Below are positions 25,820-33,808 of a DNA stretch of 33,970 bases, in pieces. Numbering within the stretch: position 1 is the stretch's first letter; every line of letters starts with the position of its first letter. The position numbers and the translations under genes are program-made. The notes beneath the pieces are model-generated. The model was given only the letters and a program-made list of their open reading frames with translations. It did not search any database and had not been told where the DNA came from. Source of the stretch: Oceanococcus sp041624435 (GTDB taxonomy: Bacteria > Pseudomonadota > Gammaproteobacteria > Nevskiales > Oceanococcaceae); the NCBI GenBank assembly GCA_041624435.1, contig JBFJVB010000021.1, positions 1 through 33,970 of the forward strand. Reading direction: 5' to 3'.

Positions 25820-27568
25820 TTAGCGCGGCGACTCCGCCTGCTCGCCTTCCAGGTGCGACAGATGGGCCGGTGATTTGCCCCAGGGGTAGCCCTGGATCGT
25901 GGTCTTGCCCCAGGGATAACCATTGATGCTGGTCTTGCCCCAGGGATAACCCTGGGTCTGGGCATCGCTGTAGGACAGCGGGCGATCGCCCCAGACGTAA
26001 CCGTTGCTCCACACATTGCTCTTGCCCCAGGGATAGCCGGAGGCGAAGAGCGAACGGCCACCCCAGACATACCCCTGGCTGAAGCTGTACCGCCCCCCCC
26101 AGGTGTAACCCTCGCCCTCCAGTCGGGCGCCGCGCTCGTCATTCGAAATGACGTAGAACAGACCCTCGTCATCCTGTGCGGCCGGGCCGGCGAAGTGGGC
26201 TTCGCCGGACAGATCGGCGGCCACATCGAGATTCTGATTGGCGCAGCCTGTGGCCGTGCTGTAGACCGCCTGGGCGGCATTGACCAGCCCCGCGCCCTGC
26301 TGGAAGACCGAATAGATTTCGGCGTCCGCATTGCTGCCCGCAGCGCGGGCGCTGAGCATGAGCCGGCACTTGACATCGTCCGGGCTCAGACCGGGGTCGC
26401 CTTGCAGCATCAGCGCGACCACGCCGCTGACGATGGCGGCGGATTGGGAGGTGCCCGACATGGCGAAGTACTTGCCGCCGTCACCATAGGTCTGGGAGAT
26501 GACGCTGTCCGGGTCCATCATCGCGACGACGTAATCGCCCGGCGCGATGATTTCAGGTTTCACGAAACTTTCGTAGGTCGGCCCGGTGGAGGAAAAGCTG
26601 GTCACGAAATCATCGCTGGTGTCAGTCACGGTGCGGTTGTCGCTGGCGGCTCCGACCGTGATGGCATAGGGGTTATTGCCGGGAACACCAATGGTCATGG
26701 GCGCCGGTCCCTGGTTGCCCGCGGAGGTGACCACCACGATGCCGGCTTGCCAGGTGGCCATGACCGCCTGGTTGACCGGGTCTTCCCAGTAGAAGCTCTG
26801 CAAGGCGGCACCAAAAGACAAATTGGCCACGCGGATGCCCAGGGCATCCTTGTTCTGCACGATCCAGTCCAGACCTTCGATCACGTCGAGGTAGGTGCCG
26901 CTTCCGGTAGCATCAAAGGCCCTGACCGAGACGAAGCTGGCTCCGGGTGCAACCCCTTCATACAGTCCGGAGGAGGTCACGGTCCGGCTGCCGGCCAGCG
27001 CGGTGAGATGCGTGCCGTGGCCGTTGTCATCCTCGGCCAGCTTGGTGGCATCCTTGCCGGAAATGGCCACAAACTCGTCTCCAACCACATCGACCCAGCC
27101 GACCAGGTTCATGGCTTCGGCGGCTTTCTTCCACAGCCCGGTATCCACGAACGCGACGGTAACGCCGCTGCCGTCAAGGCCCGCGGCGTGGACTTGTGGC
27201 GCCTCAATCCACTGGCTATGGGCGGCAGTCACTTCCTTGGTTCTGATTTTGGCGTCGGTGTGAATGCCGATCTTGAAATCGGGAGTGACTACGAGCTGCG
27301 CCTGCTCCAGCAGGCTGGCCTGTGCCTTGGACAGGCGCGCCCCGACCGCACGGATGAGGTTCACCTCACTCAGGACCTGGCCGGAGACCTGCTCGACCGC
27401 GCGACGCGCAGCCGCGCTGGAAGCGCCCTGCACGATGTAGCGTTCTGACGGCGACGTCTGATGCGTCGAGATTGACGGCGTGAGCAGGCTGACCATCGAC
27501 ACCGCGCTCACAGCCAGTACAATTGGCAGGGCCGAGACGGGTCGGCCGAAGAAATTCAAATGGCGCAT
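25820..27568 (-). CDS. Exported S8 (subtilisin-like) serine protease with G-Y-x-W-G tail repeats
   Basis: The 582-residue product has a hydrophobic export segment (about 11-30) and a prodomain-like region (about 42-105). The S8 catalytic domain follows, with Asp142 (AFVDTGLW), His184 (DNGHGTHL), oxyanion Asn285 (TSAGNQG) and Ser374 (MSGTSQSAA), so the protease should be active. After the catalytic domain (about 440) comes a 45-residue linker, then seven G-Y-x-W-G repeats (487-565) and an acidic tail. GGGGGA lies 9 nt upstream of ATG 27568. The gene is divergent from the c-di-GMP sensor gene, sharing a 211-bp intergenic region. Protease family: certain; repeat function: unknown. Confidence 0.92.
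   Translation of the reverse strand: MRHLNFFGRPVSALPIVLAVSAVSMVSLLTPSISTHQTSPSERYIVQGASSAAARRAVEQVSGQVLSEVNLIRAVGARLSKAQASLLEQAQLVVTPDFKIGIHTDAKIRTKEVTAAHSQWIEAPQVHAAGLDGSGVTVAFVDTGLWKKAAEAMNLVGWVDVVGDEFVAISGKDATKLAEDDNGHGTHLTALAGSRTVTSSGLYEGVAPGASFVSVRAFDATGSGTYLDVIEGLDWIVQNKDALGIRVANLSFGAALQSFYWEDPVNQAVMATWQAGIVVVTSAGNQGPAPMTIGVPGNNPYAITVGAASDNRTVTDTSDDFVTSFSSTGPTYESFVKPEIIAPGDYVVAMMDPDSVISQTYGDGGKYFAMSGTSQSAAIVSGVVALMLQGDPGLSPDDVKCRLMLSARAAGSNADAEIYSVFQQGAGLVNAAQAVYSTATGCANQNLDVAADLSGEAHFAGPAAQDDEGLFYVISNDERGARLEGEGYTWGGRYSFSQGYVWGGRSLFASGYPWGKSNVWSNGYVWGDRPLSYSDAQTQGYPWGKTSINGYPWGKTTIQGYPWGKSPAHLSHLEGEQAESPR
25874..26110 (-). repeat. Seven-copy coding repeat, G-Y-[PVT]-W-G-[GKD]
   Basis: These are residues 487-565 of the S8 protease. 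The copies start at 487, 499, 511, 523, 540, 550 and 560; the period is 12, 12, 12, 17, 10 and 10 residues. The first, second and fourth copies end in GGR or GDR, the others in GK. The three last copies are also nearly identical in DNA (cttgccccagggataacc on the plus strand, with one variant), which suggests recent duplication. An 8-base C run (26093-26100; G8 in the coding strand) lies in the first copy. Confidence 0.9.
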
Positions 27569-27779
27569 GTTCGATTGTCCCCCTAAATTAAAGTGTGATC
27601 CTCTCTGCATGCTCAGCACAGATCTTGATCAACGGTTCCATCATATCCTTATAACCAGAGAAACGATAGATAAGGACCATACTTAATTTCTCAGAGCGTC
27701 ACGACGGTTCGCGGACTGCACGCGGGCGCCGCAGGGCAGGAGGCCCGGTAGCAAGCTTTAACCACAACCTTCAACCCAC

Positions 27780-30700
27780 ATGAGCCGTTCTTGCATGCGA
27801 AAGGCGATACAACAAGGCGTCATTTTTGCCGTTCTGGTGGTCGTTGCGCCGCTGGTTTGCGCCTTTTCCGAACCGGTCGCACCGTTTGTCTGGGATCAGC
27901 TGAGCATGCGCGACGGGCTGAGTCAGGACACGGTTCTTGATGTTCTGCAGGATTCGCAGGGCTTTGTCTGGCTGGCAACCGAAAACGGCATCAACCGTTT
28001 CGACGGCAAGCGCGTGGTGAGCTATTACCGCAGCAGTACGGACGGGCTGGCCAGTGACTATGTCTGGTCCATGCGCGAAGGACCCGATGGCAACCTCTAT
28101 TTCGGCAGCAATGATGCTGGTCTGATGCGTTGGACCCGGAACACCGATACGTTTTCCAGCGTGCCGCTGCAACTACCCGCCGGGCTGGATGCCAAAGCGG
28201 TGCAACGCGTGACCGCCCTGGCGGTAACCCCGGATGGGCGAATCTGGATCGGCTCGCAGAAACACGGTGTGCTGGTGTTCGAGCGTGATGGTCGGCTGGT
28301 CGAGCATTATCGACAGGGTGGCGGTACGCCCGGTCTGGTCAGCAACGACATCACGACGCTGGTGCCGTCGCTCGCCGGGGGCATGTGGATTGGCACCACC
28401 GGCGGGCTGAATCATCTGGATCCGGGCGCCGGTCGCCTGACTCGCCACCGCTTGTTGCCCGAGGCGGAAACCGCCGGTGTGCGGGTGTCTTCGGTTCTGG
28501 AAGCCTCCAGCGGTCTGATCTGGGTCGGCACCGACCAGTTGGGCGTCGTGGTCCTGAAGCCCGAATCCGGTGTGGTGGAGCATTGGCGCGCGATCCCGGG
28601 AGATGCGGCCGGACTGACTCATGATGAAGTCCGGGATCTGCTTGAAGATGGCCAGGGTCGAATCTGGGTTGCCACTCAGGGCGGAATCAGCGTGCATACG
28701 CCGGGTACGGCGGGTTTTCGTCAGATCAAGCACGACGCCGCCGACCCGTTCAGCCTGTCCAACGATTTTGTCACGTCCCTGTGGCAGGACGCGGCCGGCC
28801 TGATCTGGACCGGTACCCGCGGTGGGGGGACATCACGCTGGAACCCCAGTAGCTGGAGCCTGGGCCCGCGACTGCCTGCGGAGCTTTCCGGGGCCTTGAT
28901 CAATACCTTCACCGACGGTCCCGATGGAGAAATCTGGGTAGGCACCATCGGCGCTGGATTGGTGCGACTGAATGCCAGCGGTGAGGTGACTGGTTATGTT
29001 GACTCCGCCCATGGTTTTCCCGACTTGCCCGATGCACGCATCATGGCCCTGCTCACCGATACGCGCGGGCATATCTGGATTGGCACGCTCACGGCGGGCC
29101 TGCTGGAATTCGATCCGGTAGCAGGGCAGATGAAGCATTTTGCCGCCGATCCTGATCGAATGGATGCGCTGGCGGCACCGGGCATCATGTCCCTGGTGGA
29201 ACTACCCAGTGGCTCGATTGCGGTTGGGACCTACGGCGGTGGCGTCGCACTCATTGATGGCGGCAGCGGCGCTGTCGAGCGACTGGCCATCGGTTCAGAA
29301 ACAACCGGTCACGCCAAGATCCGGGCGACCGCGCTGGCTGTAGGGCCGGACGATGAGCTGTGGGTCGGCACCGAAAAGCTGGGGCTGATTCGTGTCGAAC
29401 TGGCGACCGGTGAGATTCGGCATTTTGTCCACGATGCGAATCGCCCGCGCAGCTTGCCGTCTGATTCGGTGTATTCGATCAAGCTTGATGAGTCGGGCGA
29501 TGTCTGGATCGGTACCGCCGGTCACGGTCTGGCCCGGCTGCGGCGCCAGGCACTGGCGGAGGAGAATCCGGATTTTGAAGTCTGGTCGCAGGCCAGTGGC
29601 CTGGCCGGCGGGGTGATTTACGGGATCGAACTGGACGCCGACCAGCAGCTGTGGTTGAGCAGTAACAAAGGCCTGATGCGATTCGATCCGGCCAGCAGAC
29701 GGGTGCGTTCCTACCGGCGAGAGCACGGTCTGTTCGGCGACGAGTTCAATTTCGGTGCACATTTCCGCTCCGCCACGGGGCGGATGTATTTCGGTGGTAC
29801 CGGCGGGTTCAATTTTTTCCACCCTGAAGACGTCGTCTCCAGCCGGACCGTGCCAAAGATCGCCTTCACCGCTTTCGAGAAATTCAACGAGCCAGCGCAG
29901 CTGCCGGTTTCCGCGCTGGTCATGTCCGAGGTGACCCTGTCGCACGCAGACGATGTGATCACGTTTGAGTACGCGCTGCTTGATTTCGCGGCGCCGGAAA
30001 AGAACCGGTATTCCGTCCGCCTGGACGGTTTTGATCGCAATTGGAGTTCGTTGAGCGCCCGCACCCGTACCACCTACACCAATCTGGACGCGGGCGAATA
30101 TGCTTTTTCCGTTCGTGGAATGAACAGTGACGGCGTCTGGTCCCAGGTTCTGACCGCTCAGCTTGTGGTCAAGCCTGCGCCCTGGGCGACCTGGTGGGCC
30201 TATCTGGGCTATGCCACGATTGCGCTTTTGCTCTTGTTCGGTTTTCTGCGCTGGAACGTGAAACTTCAGGAACGCAAGGCGCGTCTCAATCACCTGGCCT
30301 TCTATGACCAGGTGACGGGCTTGCCCAACCGGGATCTGTTTGAACAGCGCGCCGCTGCGGCGCTGCGGCATGCGCAGGGAAGCAAGGAACTCAGCATTCT
30401 GTGCGTGAGAATCGAGGTTCCCAAGCAGATCATTGAAACCATGGGGCGGCAGGGCCGCGACGGCATCATGCAGGCCTTGGCCAGCAGTCTGGTGCGCTGC
30501 ATTCATGGCAGTGAACTGGCTCGCGTGCAGCAGGAACTGGCGCGTCTGGACAGCGCTGAGTTCGTCCTTCTGGTCAATGGGCCTTCGTCGGAATTCAAGG
30601 CGTTGAGGCTGGCGGAACAGTTGATGCCGGTGCTCAAGAATCCGATTTTCGTCGGTGAGCACCGGGTGCCGATTCTGCCCTTTATTGGCATCGCCAGCTG

Positions 30701-31616
30701 CCCGGCACATGCCCGCGATATTCCGAGTCTGCTCAAGTTTGCCGCGGCGGCGGCCAGCCGCCTGTCCCAGGATCAGAAGTCCGGGCTGGCGGTTTACGAG
30801 TCGTCGATGACCGAGCAGGCGCTGGGCCGGCTGGATATGGAATGGCGCCTGCGCGATGCGATAAAGCACGGTGTGCTGACGATGCATTTCCAGCCCAAGT
30901 ACTCGAGTTCCGGTCCGCTCACCGGCGCCGAGGCGCTGGTGCGCTGGCGCGATGACAAATTCGGTCAGGTGCCGCCCGACATCTTCGTCAAGCTCGCGGA
31001 AGAGTGCGGGGTCATCCGTGAGCTGGACGCCTGGGTCAGCAACGCCGTTTGTGCGGCGATGCGGGCCTGGCAGGATCAGGGCCTGCCACCGGTCCACATG
31101 GCGGTCAATCTGTCCGCCGTGAATCTGAGCGATCCGTCCATTGTGGATATGTTTCTGGCCGCCTGCGATCAGCACCGGATCAGGCCACAGCAGCTCGAGA
31201 TCGAACTGACTGAATCGGCCCTGGCCGCCGATATGGATACCGTGCATACGATTCTGGGCCGACTCAAGGCCAATGGGTTCAGTATCGCCCTGGATGATTT
31301 TGGTACGGGTTATTCCTCGCTCACCTATCTGCATGATTTCGCCATCGACGTGGTGAAGATTGACCGGAAATTCGTTGATGGGGTCGAGGCCGGCGGGAGC
31401 AAGGCGACGATCTGCAAGGCGATCATCGCTCTGGCAGGCAGCCTTGGAATCAAGTCGGTGGCCGAGGGCGTGGAAACGCTGGCGCAGTGCCAGCAACTCA
31501 AGGACATGGGCTGCGATGAACTGCAGGGCTATCTGCTGGGTCGGCCCATGCCTGCAGAGGACTTCGGGCGCTTGATTGCTGAGCAGCGGGTAGCTGCCAG
31601 GCAGGTGGAGCGGTGA
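27780..31616 (+). CDS. Double beta-propeller sensor with degenerate GGDEF and intact EAL domain
   Basis: The 1278-residue product has a signal sequence (1-28, cleavage after VCA). About 14 Reg_prop-type blades follow (about 35-690; repeated WIGT/WVGT-GG-L motifs), i.e. two seven-bladed propellers in the periplasm. A Y_Y_Y domain (about 720-795) and one membrane helix (about 802-825) come next. The GGDEF-like domain (about 839-1010) has LDSAEF (923-928) in place of GGDEF, so cyclase activity is not expected. The EAL domain keeps its motif (Glu1051 in GAEALVRW), NLSAVNLS, IELTES, DDFGTGYSSL, KIDRKF, AEGVET and LQGYLLGRP, so c-di-GMP hydrolysis is likely. The start at ATG 27780 lacks a clear ribosome binding site; ATG 27795 is an alternative. 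Confidence 0.92.
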   Translation: MSRSCMRKAIQQGVIFAVLVVVAPLVCAFSEPVAPFVWDQLSMRDGLSQDTVLDVLQDSQGFVWLATENGINRFDGKRVVSYYRSSTDGLASDYVWSMREGPDGNLYFGSNDAGLMRWTRNTDTFSSVPLQLPAGLDAKAVQRVTALAVTPDGRIWIGSQKHGVLVFERDGRLVEHYRQGGGTPGLVSNDITTLVPSLAGGMWIGTTGGLNHLDPGAGRLTRHRLLPEAETAGVRVSSVLEASSGLIWVGTDQLGVVVLKPESGVVEHWRAIPGDAAGLTHDEVRDLLEDGQGRIWVATQGGISVHTPGTAGFRQIKHDAADPFSLSNDFVTSLWQDAAGLIWTGTRGGGTSRWNPSSWSLGPRLPAELSGALINTFTDGPDGEIWVGTIGAGLVRLNASGEVTGYVDSAHGFPDLPDARIMALLTDTRGHIWIGTLTAGLLEFDPVAGQMKHFAADPDRMDALAAPGIMSLVELPSGSIAVGTYGGGVALIDGGSGAVERLAIGSETTGHAKIRATALAVGPDDELWVGTEKLGLIRVELATGEIRHFVHDANRPRSLPSDSVYSIKLDESGDVWIGTAGHGLARLRRQALAEENPDFEVWSQASGLAGGVIYGIELDADQQLWLSSNKGLMRFDPASRRVRSYRREHGLFGDEFNFGAHFRSATGRMYFGGTGGFNFFHPEDVVSSRTVPKIAFTAFEKFNEPAQLPVSALVMSEVTLSHADDVITFEYALLDFAAPEKNRYSVRLDGFDRNWSSLSARTRTTYTNLDAGEYAFSVRGMNSDGVWSQVLTAQLVVKPAPWATWWAYLGYATIALLLLFGFLRWNVKLQERKARLNHLAFYDQVTGLPNRDLFEQRAAAALRHAQGSKELSILCVRIEVPKQIIETMGRQGRDGIMQALASSLVRCIHGSELARVQQELARLDSAEFVLLVNGPSSEFKALRLAEQLMPVLKNPIFVGEHRVPILPFIGIASCPAHARDIPSLLKFAAAAASRLSQDQKSGLAVYESSMTEQALGRLDMEWRLRDAIKHGVLTMHFQPKYSSSGPLTGAEALVRWRDDKFGQVPPDIFVKLAEECGVIRELDAWVSNAVCAAMRAWQDQGLPPVHMAVNLSAVNLSDPSIVDMFLAACDQHRIRPQQLEIELTESALAADMDTVHTILGRLKANGFSIALDDFGTGYSSLTYLHDFAIDVVKIDRKFVDGVEAGGSKATICKAIIALAGSLGIKSVAEGVETLAQCQQLKDMGCDELQGYLLGRPMPAEDFGRLIAEQRVAARQVER

Positions 31617-32866
31617 GGCGCTGGAAACCCCGGCCGGCGGCGGGGCTGCTGAGTGTGGCGGCCGGTGTTCTGGCGCTGCTGGTGATCGTCATCAACACCG
31701 ACTGGCCATTGCTACGGCATGCCATCGGGGTTTTCGCCCTCGCCGTGTTTTCAATCTATTGCGGTTATCAGCGACTGGGCGCCAGTCGTATCTCTCTGGA
31801 ACGACTGGGTCAGGCGGTGGCGATTCTGACGATCGGCCCGGTGCTCGCGATCCCCATCGCCGCCAGCGCTGCTTTCATCAGCCCCTGGTTGCTGGCGCGA
31901 CGGCCCGGTCGGGACAGGCTGCGCCTGGCGGTGCAACGGGCACTCATCGCCGGGCTGTTGACGCTGCTGGGCGGCCTGGTCTACGCCTGGTTCAGAGTCG
32001 GCCCGCCCAGTGAAGGTCAGATCTTCGTCTACCCCGGCGCGCTGATCGCGCTGACCGTCACCCTGATGTTCGCCGAATCGCTGCTCAGGATGCTGCTTGC
32101 CAGGCAGCGGCCCGCGTGGGCCGAGTTGGATATCCATTCCATCCTGGTTGATGCGTTCGCGGTCATCGTCGCGATCCTGCTGGTGGTGATCTGGGCGGCA
32201 GGGTCGGTGGAAATTCTCAGCCTGTTCGTGATCGTTTGCGTCGCCTCGATGCTGCAATTTCGTAATCTCGGCACGATGAAATCGGATCTGGAGGATATCG
32301 TCGACAGCCGGACCCAGCATCTGCAGGAACAGTCCGAAATGCTGGAAATCATGACCCGGACGGATGATCTGACCGGGCTGCATAACCGCCGGCATGCACA
32401 GGCCTGGCTGGAGCAGGCGGTCCGGGAAGCGCAGGCCCGGGGGCTGCCCTTGAGTGTGGCCATCGTCGATCTGGATGATTTCAAAGGCATCAACGACGAG
32501 CACTCTCACATGGTGGGCGACGCCGTGCTGAAGCGGGTGGCAAAAGTGTTGCAGGCCGGCTGCCAAGAGGGTGATCTGGTGGCGCGCCTGGGTGGCGAAG
32601 AATTCATTCTGTGTTTTCCCGGCCAGGACCAGCATGCTGCGGCACAAATCTGCGAGGGCATGCGCCGGACGATTGCCCAGCTCGATCTGAGCGACATCGC
32701 CCAGGGCCTGGCCCTCACCGCCAGCTTCGGGGTCGCCCTGGTCAATGATGGCGATGCCGGGAATCTGCTACAGCGCGCCGACCGGGCGCAGTATGCGGCG
32801 AAAGCCGGCGGCAAGAATTGCGTGTCCATCGGTCACGCCGGCGTATTCAGTCCCATCGGAGGGTGA
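31613..32866 (+). CDS. Membrane diguanylate cyclase (GGDEF)
   Basis: The 417-residue product has six or seven hydrophobic helices in the first ~225 residues, not matching a sensor domain I can name. A short coiled-coil (about 230-248) and a GGDEF domain (about 255-410) follow. The active-site motif is intact: Gly327-Gly-Glu-Glu-Phe331, with IVDLDDFKGINDEHSHMVGD upstream. The product-inhibition I-site RxxD reads QEGD, so feedback inhibition by c-di-GMP is probably lost. The start is GTG 31613, overlapping the stop of the EAL gene by 4 nt (GTGA). The two genes therefore make and break c-di-GMP and are likely translated together. Confidence 0.92.
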   Translation: MRRWKPRPAAGLLSVAAGVLALLVIVINTDWPLLRHAIGVFALAVFSIYCGYQRLGASRISLERLGQAVAILTIGPVLAIPIAASAAFISPWLLARRPGRDRLRLAVQRALIAGLLTLLGGLVYAWFRVGPPSEGQIFVYPGALIALTVTLMFAESLLRMLLARQRPAWAELDIHSILVDAFAVIVAILLVVIWAAGSVEILSLFVIVCVASMLQFRNLGTMKSDLEDIVDSRTQHLQEQSEMLEIMTRTDDLTGLHNRRHAQAWLEQAVREAQARGLPLSVAIVDLDDFKGINDEHSHMVGDAVLKRVAKVLQAGCQEGDLVARLGGEEFILCFPGQDQHAAAQICEGMRRTIAQLDLSDIAQGLALTASFGVALVNDGDAGNLLQRADRAQYAAKAGGKNCVSIGHAGVFSPIGG

Positions 32867-32894
32867 CGCCGCGCCGATCGGCTGTGGCGCGGCG
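32867..32894. terminator. Hairpin between convergent genes (bidirectional terminator candidate)
   Basis: A perfect 9-bp inverted repeat (CGCCGCGCC / GGCGCGGCG) with a 10-nt loop starts right after the diguanylate cyclase stop and lies 16 nt from the SDR stop. No T-run follows on either strand. Confidence 0.45.
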
Positions 32895-32910
32895 CCGGCC
32901 CGGTCGGGCG

Positions 32911-33684
32911 TTACACCCCAAAACCACCGGAAACATTGATCTGCTGGCCGGTGACATAGGCGGCTTTGCTGGACGCCAGGAAGACCGCGGCGTTGCCGAT
33001 TTCTTCCGGTTTCCCCCAGCGTTTGAGAGCCAGCAGTTTCTGCGTTTCCGCAATCCAGGCCTCATCAAATACACCGCGTTCCAGGAGTTCCAGGAACATG
33101 CCGGCCTCGATCACCCCGATCAGTACCGAATTGGCGCGGATGTTGTGGCTGCCTTCCTCTTTGGCAATGCCTTTGACCAGGGCTTCGTTGGCCGCCTTGG
33201 GCGCCACGGACAGACCGTCTTTTTGCGGCCACCACAGATGGCCGGCAGAACCCAGATGCACGAAGGAGCCGCCGCCCTGGGCGCGCAGATGCGGGATGGC
33301 CGCCGAGACCACATTGAAGAAGCCGATGGTTTCGGTTTCGATTGACTGCCGCCACAGTTCGGGCGAGGTGTCGCCCAGGAAAACCTGTTCCACCACCGGG
33401 CCGGCGCCGAACACCACCGTGTGGATGCGACCGTGCTCCGCCACGGCGGCGTCGATGGCCGCCTGGACCTGAGCCGGGTCGGTCACGTCCGTGGCGTGAG
33501 CACTGGCCTTTCGGCCCAGGCCGCGAATCTCCTCCGCCACCGTCTGCGCAACCTCGCGTTTGCGCCGGTAGGTCACTGCCACATCGGTCCCGGCGCGGGC
33601 GAAACTCTTGGCCACTTCCTGGCCGATGCCGCCGCTGCCGCCGAATACCAGGACCGCGCCGTTCGGAAAATCTGCTGTACTCAT
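32911..33684 (-). CDS. SDR-family protein lacking the catalytic tyrosine
   Basis: This is a 257-residue short-chain dehydrogenase/reductase-fold protein. The cofactor loop is FGGSGGIG (14-21, with Gly in place of the usual Thr); DVTD (67-70) and the Rossmann spacing are normal. The catalytic Ser is present (Ser146 in HLGSAG). At the fixed spacing of 13 residues, Ser159 replaces the Tyr of YxxxK, while Lys163 is kept. The helix Asn of the tetrad also appears replaced (Glu118 in ETETIG). The C-terminal YVTGQQINVSGGFGV is classic. It may use a different mechanism, or be a non-catalytic binding protein. GGGGGAG lies 4 nt upstream of the ATG. The cofactor type is undetermined; the basic YRRKRE after strand 2 favours NADPH. 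Confidence 0.88.
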   Translation of the reverse strand: MSTADFPNGAVLVFGGSGGIGQEVAKSFARAGTDVAVTYRRKREVAQTVAEEIRGLGRKASAHATDVTDPAQVQAAIDAAVAEHGRIHTVVFGAGPVVEQVFLGDTSPELWRQSIETETIGFFNVVSAAIPHLRAQGGGSFVHLGSAGHLWWPQKDGLSVAPKAANEALVKGIAKEEGSHNIRANSVLIGVIEAGMFLELLERGVFDEAWIAETQKLLALKRWGKPEEIGNAAVFLASSKAAYVTGQQINVSGGFGV

Positions 33685-33808
33685 TGGTCTCCCCCAAATT
33701 CATTAACGGTTCATGGTGCTAGGCCGGACGCTGGGCGACTTCATCCGTTGGGATGAGCGCCAGGCTGCGCGCGGATGGACTGTGGTGAAATCAGCGGGCG
33801 GCGCTGCG

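Noticed and set aside
25874..26110. Regularly spaced DNA repeats that could look like a CRISPR array
   Set aside because: They are in-frame codons for the G-Y-x-W-G repeats, with period variation in multiples of three and no unique spacers.
29295..31496. 733-codon minus-strand open frame
   Set aside because: It is antisense to the propeller-EAL gene, whose domains are clear throughout.
33740..33765. Small inverted repeat (TCATCC / GGATGA) between the SDR and sterol desaturase genes
   Set aside because: The stem is only 6 bp with no T-run, too weak to call a terminator.
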